Assembly: GCA_964349885.1 (NCBI GenBank) | Contig: CAYGIQ010000028.1 | Span: forward strand, 1-22,407 | DNA length: 22,407 nucleotides | Source of the DNA: UBA1413 sp964349885 | GTDB taxonomy: Bacteria > Bacteroidota > Bacteroidia > Bacteroidales > Prolixibacteraceae | Direction: 5' to 3' | Part shown: in pieces, positions 1-7,463 of the stretch | Numbering within the stretch: the stretch's first letter is position 1 | How the letters are laid out: each line of letters opens with the position of its first letter | Notes under the pieces: model-generated | Database searches by the model: none | Told to the model about the DNA's origin: nothing | What the model saw: only the letters and a program-made list of their open reading frames with translations | Position numbers and translations under genes: made by a program

Positions 1-537
1 GTATCCACTTTGGAAAGAGTCTTGTCCTACGTATGAAAGTTGACCACTGTTTTTGATCTCAGAGTCTATGAATACGAATGGAATACCGGCTCTTTTCAAA
101 TGGTTCGTCAGTATGCATGCCTCGCGGTAAAAAGATGGAGCTATGACAACACCATCTGGCGAAGTATTTAGAATGTGCTCAGCCTGAAAGCTAAAACTTT
201 TTGGATCGTTCAGGTTGAAAGTGAAGTTTTCGACCGTAATGCCATACTTTTGAACCTCAAATGCAATGCGTTTTATGCCATTGAGGGGTTTACTCCAGTA
301 TGCATCGGGTGATTGAGCCTCTGGCAGCAAAGTTATAAAGCGAATTTTTCGCTTAGAGGCTAAGGTACTGGCAATAATGTTGGGCTTGTATTTGAGTTCG
401 GCGATAATCTTTAAAACCCGTTTTCGGGTTGCTTCCGACACTTCCCCGCGGTTGTGGAGCACTCGGTCAACGGTTCCAATAGACACATTGGCCACTTTTG
501 CAACGTCCTTAATGCGTATTTCGTTGTTTGATTTGAT
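1..537 (-). CDS. LacI-family transcriptional regulator, C-terminal part beyond left edge
   Basis: About 179 residues are visible. The N-terminus is a LacI helix-turn-helix: IRIKDVAKVANVSIGTVDRV followed by a hinge region (YKPNIIASTLAS). It is followed by the start of a periplasmic-binding-protein-like ligand domain (KIRFITLLPEAQSPDAYW, then DGVVIAPSFYREA and IPFVFIDSEI), the part that would bind a sugar or related effector. The reading frame is open to the window edge, so the C-terminal half is missing only because the window ends. There is no ATG, GTG or TTG between the in-frame stop at 550-552 and the helix-turn-helix. The codon in the expected start place is ATC at 535-537, followed by KSNNEIRIKD. 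It is divergent from the oxidoreductase at 877 and has a palindrome just upstream, which suggests autoregulation and control of carbohydrate genes. Family assignment is firm; effector and start codon are not known. Confidence 0.85.
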   Translation of the reverse strand, partial: MKSNNEIRIKDVAKVANVSIGTVDRVLHNRGEVSEATRKRVLKIIAELKYKPNIIASTLASKRKIRFITLLPEAQSPDAYWSKPLNGIKRIAFEVQKYGITVENFTFNLNDPKSFSFQAEHILNTSPDGVVIAPSFYREACILTNHLKRAGIPFVFIDSEIKNSGQLSYVGQDSFQSGY

Positions 538-559
538 GGTAAAAGGGTTTTAATTATCT

Positions 560-567
560 CAAAAATA
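560..567 (-). promoter_or_regulatory. -7 promoter box for the LacI-family gene
   Basis: The minus strand reads TATTTTTG, an exact match to the Bacteroidota -7 consensus TAnnTTTG. It lies about 23 bases before the presumed ATC start, giving a leader of roughly 15 nt. No clear TTTG -33 element is seen at the usual distance. The palindrome at 581-600 covers the place where the -33 contact should be. Confidence 0.5.
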
Positions 568-580
568 GTAATAATTTTGA

Positions 581-600
581 TTCCGTGTTCGTACACGGAA
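581..600. promoter_or_regulatory. 20-bp perfect palindrome, candidate LacI-family operator
   Basis: TTCCGTGT and ACACGGAA form perfect 8-base arms around TCGT, so the site centres on a CG step, as LacI-family operators typically do. It lies 14 bases upstream of the regulator's -7 box and would overlap the RNA polymerase -33 region, a position suited to negative autoregulation. No second full copy was found near the oxidoreductase promoter. Only a half-like CCCGTGTGTG occurs near 714. Confidence 0.6.
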
Positions 601-816
601 AAAAAAGCGACTCCTTTAACGTTATATTTTTTTACTCGAAGGGAATTTCAATGGCATTTTATAAAGAGAAGAAGTTTTCGCAACCATTCCCATAAATTGT
701 TAGCCGGAATCCCGTGTGTGATATTTTTTTAATCTACCATTAAAATATTTGGCAATTTTATTCAAATCAAGTTAGTAATCAACTCTTTTGGGAGATATTC
801 TTTATGAAATATTAAC
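601..816. other. AT-rich intergenic stretch with no recognised gene
   Basis: This is most of the 339-base spacer between the divergent regulator and oxidoreductase. It contains only very short open frames, an 8-base TAACGTTA palindrome near 618 and several A/T runs. No coding sequence, RNA gene or further operator could be supported. Confidence 0.5.
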
Positions 817-824
817 TATATTTG
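817..824 (+). promoter_or_regulatory. -7 promoter box for the Gfo/Idh/MocA gene
   Basis: TATATTTG matches TAnnTTTG and lies 52 bases before the ATG. A TTTG at 787-790 is 26 bases upstream, longer than the usual spacing, so only the -7 element is well supported. Confidence 0.5.
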
Positions 825-876
825 CACGTTTTAATTAACCGAAACTACAATAAACTTTAATATTAAACTTTACAAA

Positions 877-2208
877 ATGAGCGAAAAGATTAACACTAGA
901 TGGACGAGACGTCACTTCTTGGGTGCCGCTGCCCTCGGAGTTACCGGTGTAGCTGTATTACCGGGTTTAACCTCGTGCAAGTCGCCTGTGGTGGCGGCCG
1001 ACAAAGATCTTATCCTAGGTTTTATTGGATTGGGCCGGCAGGCTATGTTCTTGCTGAATGGCTTTTTACAACTCCCTGGCGTTAAAGTGGTTGCTGGATC
1101 GGATGTTTATGGCGTGAAAAACAGCCGTTTTGCAATGCGGGTTCAGGATCATTATGCTGGCTTGGGCGAAACTGTTGAAGTAGCTACCTATGAAAACTAT
1201 GCCGATCTGATTTCACGTGAAGATATCGACGTGGTTGTAATTGCTACTCCCGACCATTCTCATGCTATGATAGCGATTGCTGCTGCCAATGCAAAAAAGG
1301 ATATCTATTTGGAAAAACCACTTACCTTCACAATTAAAGAGGGACAAGAGCTGGTTAAAGCTGTGCGCCAAAACAATGTTGTGCTGCAGGTGGGAAGTCA
1401 GCAGCGCTCTGATGCTAATTTCCAGCACGCTGTTAATCTGGTGCAATCAGGTACCCTTGGGTCGGTGCTTACTGCCCATGCTTATGTTGGCGCTCCTCCT
1501 ATTCCTTACAATCTCCCCGAAGAGACGCTTCCTGCCGATTTGAACTGGGATGCATGGCTCGGACCACTTCCTGCTTCTATTCATTACAACAAAGAACTCA
1601 ATCCGCCTATTTCGCTCGATCCGGTTCAGAATGAAACCATTTGGGGCGGCTGGCGCTGGTACAAAGAGATGGGTGGTGGATTTACCACCGACTGGGGTGC
1701 TCACATGTTCGATATCGTTCAGTGGGCCTTTGGAATGGACAGCAGTGGGCCTGTTGAGATTTCTCCAGTAGAAGGCAGCACCGAGTTTATGACCTTCAAG
1801 TATGCCAACGGTTCAGTAATGACATCGGAGCCTTTTGATGAAAAACTTACCAAAGGGGTTAAGTTCATTGGAGAAAATGGCTGGATTGAAGTTTCTCGCG
1901 GACATTACGAAGCATCCAATCCGGAGTGGTATCCTGCCGCTACGGCCGAAGTGGATGATATGCCTTACGAAACCCGAATTCCGCATCAGGTCGATTTCGT
2001 TGAAGCGGTTCGCAGTCGAAAAGATCCTGTGGTTACTGTCGAAATCGGACACCGTACTTGCACCGTATGTACCCTTGGCAATATTGCCGTAGAATTGGGC
2101 CGTACCGTTAAGTGGGATCCATCGACCGAAACATTTGTGGATGATACCGATGGTGCCGCCGCAGCCATGTTACACTACGATTACCGTAGTGGATGGAGTC
2201 TATTGTAG
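877..2208 (+). CDS. Tat-exported Gfo/Idh/MocA-family NAD(P)-dependent oxidoreductase
   Basis: The 443-residue protein starts with a twin-arginine signal (TRRHFLGAAALGVTG, residues ~10-24) ending in LTSC at ~31-34, a lipobox-like site, so it is probably a Tat-exported lipoprotein. The Rossmann domain begins LILGFIGLGRQ. The family EKP motif (LEKPLTF) follows the segment VVVIATPDHSHA. The C-terminal domain carries WDAWLGPLP, WRWYKEMGGGFTTDWGAH and a His suited to catalysis. Known relatives act on sugars, inositols or, in the GH109 branch, glycosides, using bound NAD. The substrate cannot be told from sequence. Because it is divergent from a LacI-family regulator, a carbohydrate role is likely. 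The ATG at 877 is preceded by a TAnnTTTG promoter and the gene ends in a strong terminator, so it looks monocistronic. Confidence 0.88.
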   Translation: MSEKINTRWTRRHFLGAAALGVTGVAVLPGLTSCKSPVVAADKDLILGFIGLGRQAMFLLNGFLQLPGVKVVAGSDVYGVKNSRFAMRVQDHYAGLGETVEVATYENYADLISREDIDVVVIATPDHSHAMIAIAAANAKKDIYLEKPLTFTIKEGQELVKAVRQNNVVLQVGSQQRSDANFQHAVNLVQSGTLGSVLTAHAYVGAPPIPYNLPEETLPADLNWDAWLGPLPASIHYNKELNPPISLDPVQNETIWGGWRWYKEMGGGFTTDWGAHMFDIVQWAFGMDSSGPVEISPVEGSTEFMTFKYANGSVMTSEPFDEKLTKGVKFIGENGWIEVSRGHYEASNPEWYPAATAEVDDMPYETRIPHQVDFVEAVRSRKDPVVTVEIGHRTCTVCTLGNIAVELGRTVKWDPSTETFVDDTDGAAAAMLHYDYRSGWSLL

Positions 2209-2237
2209 AACTTTAAGCTCTAAAATATTTAAAGTAA

Positions 2238-2266
2238 GGGGTGCCATATCGGTACCCCTTTTTTTT
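2238..2266 (+). terminator. Rho-independent terminator of the oxidoreductase gene
   Basis: GGGGTGCC pairs with GGTACCCC (one G-U pair) around the loop ATATC, followed by eight T. The T run overlaps the stop codon of the convergent ABC-F gene, so the hairpin separates the two converging transcripts. Confidence 0.85.
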
Positions 2267-4133
2267 AACTCTTTTCACTGAGAATAAGCCAACGCATCTC
2301 CTTTTCGTGCAATTTTTGGCTGAGCGCCGAAATCTTTTGCGATTTCTCAAACAAAATGGTATGGTCCAGATTACCCGTGTTCAGTTCATCATCCAATAGC
2401 TTTCGCTCCTGCTCGAGGATAGCAATATCGGTCTCGAGTTGCTCTAGTTCGCGTTTCTCATTAAAGGTGAGTTTCTGGCTCTCTATTTTTTTAGCTATTG
2501 GCTCAGATTGAATTTTAACGGTTGGTGCAGCTGCCTTCTCGAGTGCTGCCAATTCGCGAGCCGACTCCCTGTATTGCGCATAGTTGCCCGGGAAATCAGC
2601 AATGATACCGGCTCCTTCAAATACAAAAAGGTGATCAACAATTTTGTCCATAAAAAATCTGTCGTGCGAAACCACTACAACGCAACCCCCGAACGACTGC
2701 AGATACTCCTCAAGGATATTGAGGGTTAGAATGTCGAGGTCGTTGGTGGGTTCATCGAGGATGAGAAAATTGGGATTTTGCATCAGCACTGTGCAAAGGT
2801 ATAGGCGTCGTCGTTCCCCACCACTTAATTTCTCGATATAGTCATATTGAACAGCCGGCGGAAAAAGAAACCGGGTGAGCATTTGTGTTGCCGAAATTTC
2901 GGTTCCATCGTCAAATCGAATCTGTTCTGCAATTTTTTGAACTGCATCGATTACCTTATCGCGAGGGCCAAACGTAATGCCTTCTTGGCGGTAATAGCCA
3001 AACCGGATGGTTTTCCCAGGGTCGATGGTCCCATGATCGGGCGATATACCTCCGGTAATCAAATGCAGGAAGGTTGATTTTCCCGTTCCGTTTTTTCCAA
3101 CAATTCCTACCTTTTCGAACCTAGAAAAGCTATAGCTGAAGTCTTTAAGGAGTTCAATATCTCCATAAGCCTTCGACAAGTGTTTGATGTCGAGAATTTT
3201 TTTGCCTATTCGGGCCGAGGTAACCGACAGATTCACCGATTTGTCCTCAATGCGGCCGGTGGCGCGTTCTTTTAAATCGTCGAAAGCATCGACCCTGTAT
3301 TTGGCTTTGGTGGTGCGGGCCTTGGGCATTCGCCGAATCCATTCAATTTCGGTGCGCATCAGGTTTCGGGCTTTGCTGATTTCAGCCTGCTGCGCGTTTA
3401 TTCGATCTTCACGCTTCTCGAGAAAATAGCTGTAGTTGCCCTGGTACCTAAATAGCTCATTCTGGTCTATCTCCAAAATGACGTTGCAAACCCGATCAAG
3501 AAAGTATCGGTCGTGTGTGACCATCAAAAGGGTCGATTTTGATTTTCGAAGGTATTCTTCGAGCCACTCAATCATATCGGTATCGAGGTGGTTGGTTGGT
3601 TCGTCGAGCAAGAGCAAATCGGGTCGGTTTATGAGCACCTTGGCCAGTCCCAGCCTCTTCTGTTGGCCTCCGGAGAGTTCTCCAACCTTCAGATCGAGTT
3701 TGTCTATCTTAAGTTGCGACAATATCTGTCGTATCTCTACCTCAGTGTCCCACGCTTCGAGCGCGTCGATCTGCGACGAAAGACGGCTTACTGCCTCATG
3801 ATTGTTGTTGGCGATTGCCTCTTCGAAGGCTTTTATAGTGGCAATCTTTTCACTGTTGGTGGTAAAAACTTCTTCCAGAATGGTGTTGCCCGGATTTAGG
3901 GCAGGAACCTGTTCGAAATAGCCAAAGGTGACGTCATTGGTGCGGGTTACCAGCCCTGAATCGGGCGAATCTAACCCTGCTAAAATGGAGAGCAGGGAGG
4001 TTTTCCCTGCACCGTTTCGGGCAATAAGGGCGGCTTTGTCTCCCTGATTAATGGTAAACGAAAGGTTGTCGAAGAGGAGCAAGTCGCCGTAACGTTTGGC
4101 TACTTTTTCGGCTTGCAGTAAGGGTTTGGCCAT
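2265..4133 (-). CDS. uup: ABC-F family ATPase, Uup-like
   Basis: This is a soluble 622-residue protein with two ABC ATPase domains and no membrane segment, the ABC-F layout. Domain 1 has Walker A ARNGAGKT (38-45), signature LSGGQ (153-157) and Walker B with DEPTNHLD (to 184). A charged linker lies at about 235-300. Domain 2 has Walker A GKNGTGKS (346-353), LSGGE (436-440) and DEPTNDLD (460-467). A coiled-coil tail (about 557-620, rich in E, L and K) is the feature that points to Uup rather than EttA. Uup proteins act on ribosomes and replication or recombination structures. Length is close to the 635 residues of E. coli Uup. The first Walker A glycine is Ala in domain 1. The gene stands alone between a convergent neighbour and a divergent nth. 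Which ABC-F subgroup applies is less certain than the family. Confidence 0.85.
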   Translation of the reverse strand: MAKPLLQAEKVAKRYGDLLLFDNLSFTINQGDKAALIARNGAGKTSLLSILAGLDSPDSGLVTRTNDVTFGYFEQVPALNPGNTILEEVFTTNSEKIATIKAFEEAIANNNHEAVSRLSSQIDALEAWDTEVEIRQILSQLKIDKLDLKVGELSGGQQKRLGLAKVLINRPDLLLLDEPTNHLDTDMIEWLEEYLRKSKSTLLMVTHDRYFLDRVCNVILEIDQNELFRYQGNYSYFLEKREDRINAQQAEISKARNLMRTEIEWIRRMPKARTTKAKYRVDAFDDLKERATGRIEDKSVNLSVTSARIGKKILDIKHLSKAYGDIELLKDFSYSFSRFEKVGIVGKNGTGKSTFLHLITGGISPDHGTIDPGKTIRFGYYRQEGITFGPRDKVIDAVQKIAEQIRFDDGTEISATQMLTRFLFPPAVQYDYIEKLSGGERRRLYLCTVLMQNPNFLILDEPTNDLDILTLNILEEYLQSFGGCVVVVSHDRFFMDKIVDHLFVFEGAGIIADFPGNYAQYRESARELAALEKAAAPTVKIQSEPIAKKIESQKLTFNEKRELEQLETDIAILEQERKLLDDELNTGNLDHTILFEKSQKISALSQKLHEKEMRWLILSEKS

Positions 4134-4149
4134 GAAGTGGAAATTTCAG

Positions 4150-4157
4150 CAAAAGTA
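4150..4157 (-). promoter_or_regulatory. -7 promoter box for the ABC-F gene
   Basis: The minus strand reads TACTTTTG, matching TAnnTTTG, 16 bases before the ATG at 4133. No clear -33 element. Confidence 0.45.
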
Positions 4158-4329
4158 GGAAAAAGCCGCAGAGTTATGTCTATCCTTTGCCGGCTTATGT
4201 CGTCGCAGTCATTGGCTTTTAGAGTCTATTGCCGAGAAGCGGTTTTAAATTGACCTACCGCCTGCCATTTTTAATACCAATGGTTTCAGTAAAAATGTTG
4301 ATTTTTGCATTTATGCTAATTAGAGAACC

Positions 4330-4980
4330 ATGAAAAAGTCCGATCGCTTTAAGGCTATAATCAACTATTTTCAGACTGCGATGCCGGTGGCAGAAACTGA
4401 GTTGTCCTACGAAAACCCATTTCAACTGATTGTTGCCGTAATCCTCTCGGCACAATGCACCGACAAGCGGGTAAATCAGATAACTCCCTCATTGTTGCAG
4501 CGATTCCCTACGCCAGCAGCAATGGCCGGGGCTGACTCGGCCGAGGTTTTTGAATACATACGCAGCTGCTCCTACCCGAACAACAAGTCAAAACATCTGG
4601 TTGGCATGGCAAAGATGCTGGTAGCCGACTTTAACGGAGAGGTGCCATCGGATATCGTTGCATTGCAAAAGCTTCCTGGTGTGGGACGGAAAACAGCCAA
4701 TGTGGTTGCCTCAGTAGTGTACAATCAGCCTGCAATGGCTGTCGATACACATGTTTTCAGAGTTGCTGCCCGCATTGGTCTAACCTCGGCGGCCAAAACG
4801 CCACTGGCAGCCGAGAAACAACTGATACAGCACCTTCCTAAGGCCTTGGTATCGACTGCTCACCATTGGCTAATTTTACACGGACGGTATGTCTGTAAAG
4901 CCAGACGTCCACTATGCACTCAATGTGGCTTAACAGAAGTTTGCAAGTTTTTTACTTCAGCCAATAAAGAGAAGACTTAA
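4330..4980 (+). CDS. nth: Endonuclease III (base-excision DNA glycosylase/AP lyase)
   Basis: The 216-residue protein removes oxidised pyrimidines from DNA and nicks the abasic site. The helix-hairpin-helix LPGVGRKTANVVAS (115-128) contains the catalytic Lys121, and VDTHVFRVA supplies the catalytic Asp139. The C-terminal iron-sulfur loop has C189, C196, C199 and C205 in the canonical C-x6-C-x2-C-x5-C spacing, so a [4Fe-4S] cluster is expected. Length matches the family (E. coli Nth is 211). The N-terminal ILSAQCTDKRVN is the usual conserved helix. Its last 24 bases overlap the end of the convergent ZIP transporter gene. Confidence 0.95.
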   Translation: MKKSDRFKAIINYFQTAMPVAETELSYENPFQLIVAVILSAQCTDKRVNQITPSLLQRFPTPAAMAGADSAEVFEYIRSCSYPNNKSKHLVGMAKMLVADFNGEVPSDIVALQKLPGVGRKTANVVASVVYNQPAMAVDTHVFRVAARIGLTSAAKTPLAAEKQLIQHLPKALVSTAHHWLILHGRYVCKARRPLCTQCGLTEVCKFFTSANKEKT

Positions 4981-5778
4981 TGCCATAAGTACCATTCCAC
5001 CTGTTATTCCATAGATGGCCAGATGGTGCTCTCCGTAAGCTTCAGCCGATGGCAGCAGTTCGTCGAGCGAAATAAAGACCATAATTCCCGCCACACCGGC
5101 CATAACAGCTCCAAAGATAACCTCGCCATTTTCAGGGGTGAAGAACGGTATAAGCAACCAATAGGCCACAAGTGCCCCAATGGGTTCTGCCAGTCCAGAT
5201 AAGAACGACAGAAAGAAGGCTTTTTTACGGTTCCCCGTAGCAAAAAAAACAGGTACCGATACGGCAATTCCCTCGGGTATATTGTGAATGGCAACGGCTA
5301 GGGCTATGGGGATTCCAATCTTAGGATCCTTTAATACCGACATAAAAGTGGCGATGCCTTCCGGAAAATTATGAATGGCAAGGGTTACCGATGTGAGAAT
5401 TCCCAAACGATAGAGTTTTCGGAAGCGGATGGCATCTTTTTCGGAATTCATCGATTCGAGCGATCGCATTTCATGTGGGTTTTCACCGCTGGGGATCAAT
5501 TTGTCGATGAGGGCAATAAGCAGCATTCCACCAAAGAACGAGATTAAAGTGTACAGGTTTCCATAAAATTCGCCATACTGTTGTATGAATGCAGTCCGCG
5601 ATTCGGGAAAGATTTCAACGAACGCAATGTAGATCATTACTCCAGCAGATAACCCAAGCGAAAGGGCCAGTAGTTTGGTGTTGGTACGTTTCGCCACCAA
5701 TGCAATGGCGCTTCCGATGCCCGTCGATAAACCGGCAAAAAGAGTGAGCAGCAGGGCAAACTGTACGTTGTTATCCAT
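4957..5778 (-). CDS. zupT: ZIP-family divalent metal transporter, ZupT-like
   Basis: The 273-residue membrane protein has about eight hydrophobic segments. The two metal-site helices carry the paired motifs AIHNFPEGIA and AIHNIPEGIA, and LAEPIGA follows in the next helix. This is the ZupT/GufA type of ZIP carrier, which imports zinc and also iron or manganese. Between them lies a loop (ESMNSEKDAIRFRK) that is cytoplasmic by family topology. Length is near E. coli ZupT (257). The gene converges on nth and the two coding ends overlap by 24 bases. No metal-regulator site was recognised upstream. Confidence 0.9.
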   Translation of the reverse strand: MDNNVQFALLLTLFAGLSTGIGSAIALVAKRTNTKLLALSLGLSAGVMIYIAFVEIFPESRTAFIQQYGEFYGNLYTLISFFGGMLLIALIDKLIPSGENPHEMRSLESMNSEKDAIRFRKLYRLGILTSVTLAIHNFPEGIATFMSVLKDPKIGIPIALAVAIHNIPEGIAVSVPVFFATGNRKKAFFLSFLSGLAEPIGALVAYWLLIPFFTPENGEVIFGAVMAGVAGIMVFISLDELLPSAEAYGEHHLAIYGITGGMVLMALSLLFIG

Positions 5779-6002
5779 TATTTATAGAAAGGCAGCAGGT
5801 TGGCTTTGGGTATTCAAAGTACAAAGTTAATATAAATTGGGTTAGACCTTTTGTCGACAACCGAGGTTGCATGGCTCACAAAAATGCTCCATTTAAAAGG
5901 AACGGGTGCAAATTCGGTTCAAAAGAACTCCAGAAAAATTCAGTGGATAGGATTGTGGACCTGTTTTGCCCATGGGAGATACCAATTTATACTCATTTTA
6001 AG

Positions 6003-6032
6003 TTTGTAATTCATGCAATCTTTTTAATTTTG
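6003..6032 (+). promoter_or_regulatory. Promoter of the ferredoxin gene
   Basis: TTTG at 6003-6006 and TAATTTTG at 6025-6032 are separated by 18 bases, close to the Bacteroidota TTTG / TAnnTTTG arrangement. The ATG follows 32 bases after the -7 box. This is the most complete promoter in the window, as expected for a highly expressed small redox protein. Confidence 0.7.
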
Positions 6033-6064
6033 CCTCAACCAATTCTTAATTAAAACGTGTAGTT

Positions 6065-6235
6065 ATGGCTTATGTAATTAACGATGATTGTATCGCATGC
6101 GGGACTTGCATCGATGAGTGTCCTGTTGATGCCATCAATGAAGGAGATATTTATGTGATTGATCCTGAATTGTGCACCGACTGTGGATCATGCGTTGAAG
6201 TTTGTCCCACCGAAGCAATTCATCCTGGAGAATAA
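6065..6235 (+). CDS. 2[4Fe-4S] ferredoxin, clostridial type
   Basis: A 56-residue protein starting MAYVINDDC. Two cluster motifs are complete: C9, C12, C15, C19-Pro and C37, C40, C43, C47-Pro, each C-x2-C-x2-C-x3-C-P. The two halves are visibly duplicated (CIACGTCIDECPVDAI and CTDCGSCVEVCPTEAI). It would carry low-potential electrons in the cytoplasm, for instance with pyruvate:ferredoxin oxidoreductase or hydrogenase, which fits an anaerobic metabolism. It has its own promoter and an immediate terminator, so it is a single-gene unit. Confidence 0.95.
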   Translation: MAYVINDDCIACGTCIDECPVDAINEGDIYVIDPELCTDCGSCVEVCPTEAIHPGE

Positions 6236-6256
6236 CATCCGGTAATACGAAATGAT

Positions 6257-6287
6257 GCCTGCAGATTACCACTGCAGGCTTTTTTTT
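6257..6287 (+). terminator. Rho-independent terminator of the ferredoxin gene
   Basis: GCCTGCAG and CTGCAGGC form a perfect 8-bp stem around a 7-base loop, followed by eight T and a further T-rich run. Confidence 0.92.
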
Positions 6288-6439
6288 GTTTTTTCGCAAC
6301 CAATTCCTCTTTCAATGGTTGCAATCTTTCGCTTTTGCAACCGAAAATAGATTTTTTATACTTTAATTTCTCGGTTCAATTATTTCCTACTTTTAACCTC
6401 GATAATTCCGATACCTTGTACATTTATATTGCCAAGCGC

Positions 6440-7357
6440 ATGGAAGACAATCGGGTAGTGGTGGTTAACAGTAAGATCGCCCATTACGATGCTCCGGCAT
6501 CATCGCATCTGTTTTTAACATCCAGTTCAGCCGAGGCGGCAGAGTCAATTCTGCAGACCGATGCCCGTATTGTTGAACTTGTTGGCGGCGATGGGACACT
6601 CTCTGCTACCTTGAACGATGTGCTTGCAGTCCGTCCCGATTTTCTTCAACAGCGCGAGATTGTTATAAACCCCAAGGGGTCTGGCAACGACCGCATCAAA
6701 TCATTACGGGAGCTTGCCAAGGAAAGAGGGTTGGAGGGTGCTGTTTCCGCTCCCTGCCTAATTACCGACGACTATTTGTTGGCCACCATCAATGGGAAAT
6801 ACCGGCGTTATGTATTCAATATTGCGGGCATTGGGCTCGATTCGCACACACTGCTTGAATACGAAGCAATGCGCAAATGGCTGGTGCCTGCGAAACTCCG
6901 TTATTTTGGTGCGGCCTCGCGGTCGATCTTCAGGCTGAATGGCTATAAGGGGAACGTTAACTACCGACTTAGCGACGCTTTAGCTAAGTCGGCTGAACCC
7001 ATCATGTTTCTGTTTATGCTGGGAAAATATTTTGGGGGTGGTATGGCGGTTAACCATAAACTTAACCTCAACGACGGCCGATTTGAATCGCTCATTCTGA
7101 GCAGGGGCAGTCATGGAAAATTGTTTGCTGCACTTTTTGCCATTNNNNNNNNNNTTTCGGTGCTGCAGAAATCACAGGAGGGTAATCCTTTGGTTGATTA
7201 TCTTGAGACCACAGACCGTTTGCAACTTACCTTGTCGAGTCGCGATACGTTTTTTTTCGAAAGCGATGGAGAGGTTCTATCCGATTCGGGCCGACCGGTA
7301 GAGGTGCACGATTTGCAGATAGAAACGGCGGGTAAAATTACCTATCGACTTGAGTAG
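6440..7357 (+). CDS. Diacylglycerol-kinase-catalytic-domain (lipid kinase-like) protein, contains assembly gap
   Basis: About 305 residues from the ATG at 6440. The open frame extends to a TTG at 6335, but that extension reads like non-coding DNA. The nucleotide-binding motif VGGDGTLSATLND matches the GGDGT of diacylglycerol, sphingosine and NAD kinases. NPKGSGNDRIKSL sits where the family usually has P-x-GT-x-ND-F-A. GIGLDSHTL and a C-terminal FFESDGE (family: F..DGE) complete the fold. It probably phosphorylates a lipid, but the substrate is open. The N-terminus is shorter than usual and lacks the typical NP-x-SG loop near its start, although VVVVNSKIAHYD may stand in for it. Ten N at 7145-7154 hide a few residues; the frame is kept on both sides. 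Confidence 0.7.
   Translation: MEDNRVVVVNSKIAHYDAPASSHLFLTSSSAEAAESILQTDARIVELVGGDGTLSATLNDVLAVRPDFLQQREIVINPKGSGNDRIKSLRELAKERGLEGAVSAPCLITDDYLLATINGKYRRYVFNIAGIGLDSHTLLEYEAMRKWLVPAKLRYFGAASRSIFRLNGYKGNVNYRLSDALAKSAEPIMFLFMLGKYFGGGMAVNHKLNLNDGRFESLILSRGSHGKLFAALFAIXXXXSVLQKSQEGNPLVDYLETTDRLQLTLSSRDTFFFESDGEVLSDSGRPVEVHDLQIETAGKITYRLE
7145..7154. other. Assembly gap (10 N)
   Basis: Ten undetermined bases lie inside the lipid-kinase-like gene. The two flanks are in the same frame with a 10-base gap, which suggests that the true gap is 10 bases or differs by a multiple of three. Confidence 0.98.
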
Positions 7358-7463
7358 GTTTTTATTCCCGGGCAAAAGCAAATTTCGAAAATTTTGGCAG
7401 CAATTGACATTACGAGAGAAAGTGTAACATCACAATGAAACCAACTGCCACTGCCCAAAAAGG

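Noticed and set aside
411..596. GTG-started open frame overlapping the LacI-family gene
   Set aside because: It is the +1 shadow of the regulator; the LacI helix-turn-helix is read in the other frame and this product has no recognisable features.
5871..6053. 60-codon plus-strand open frame upstream of the ferredoxin
   Set aside because: Its 3' part runs through the complete ferredoxin promoter (6003-6032), and the product shows no family features.
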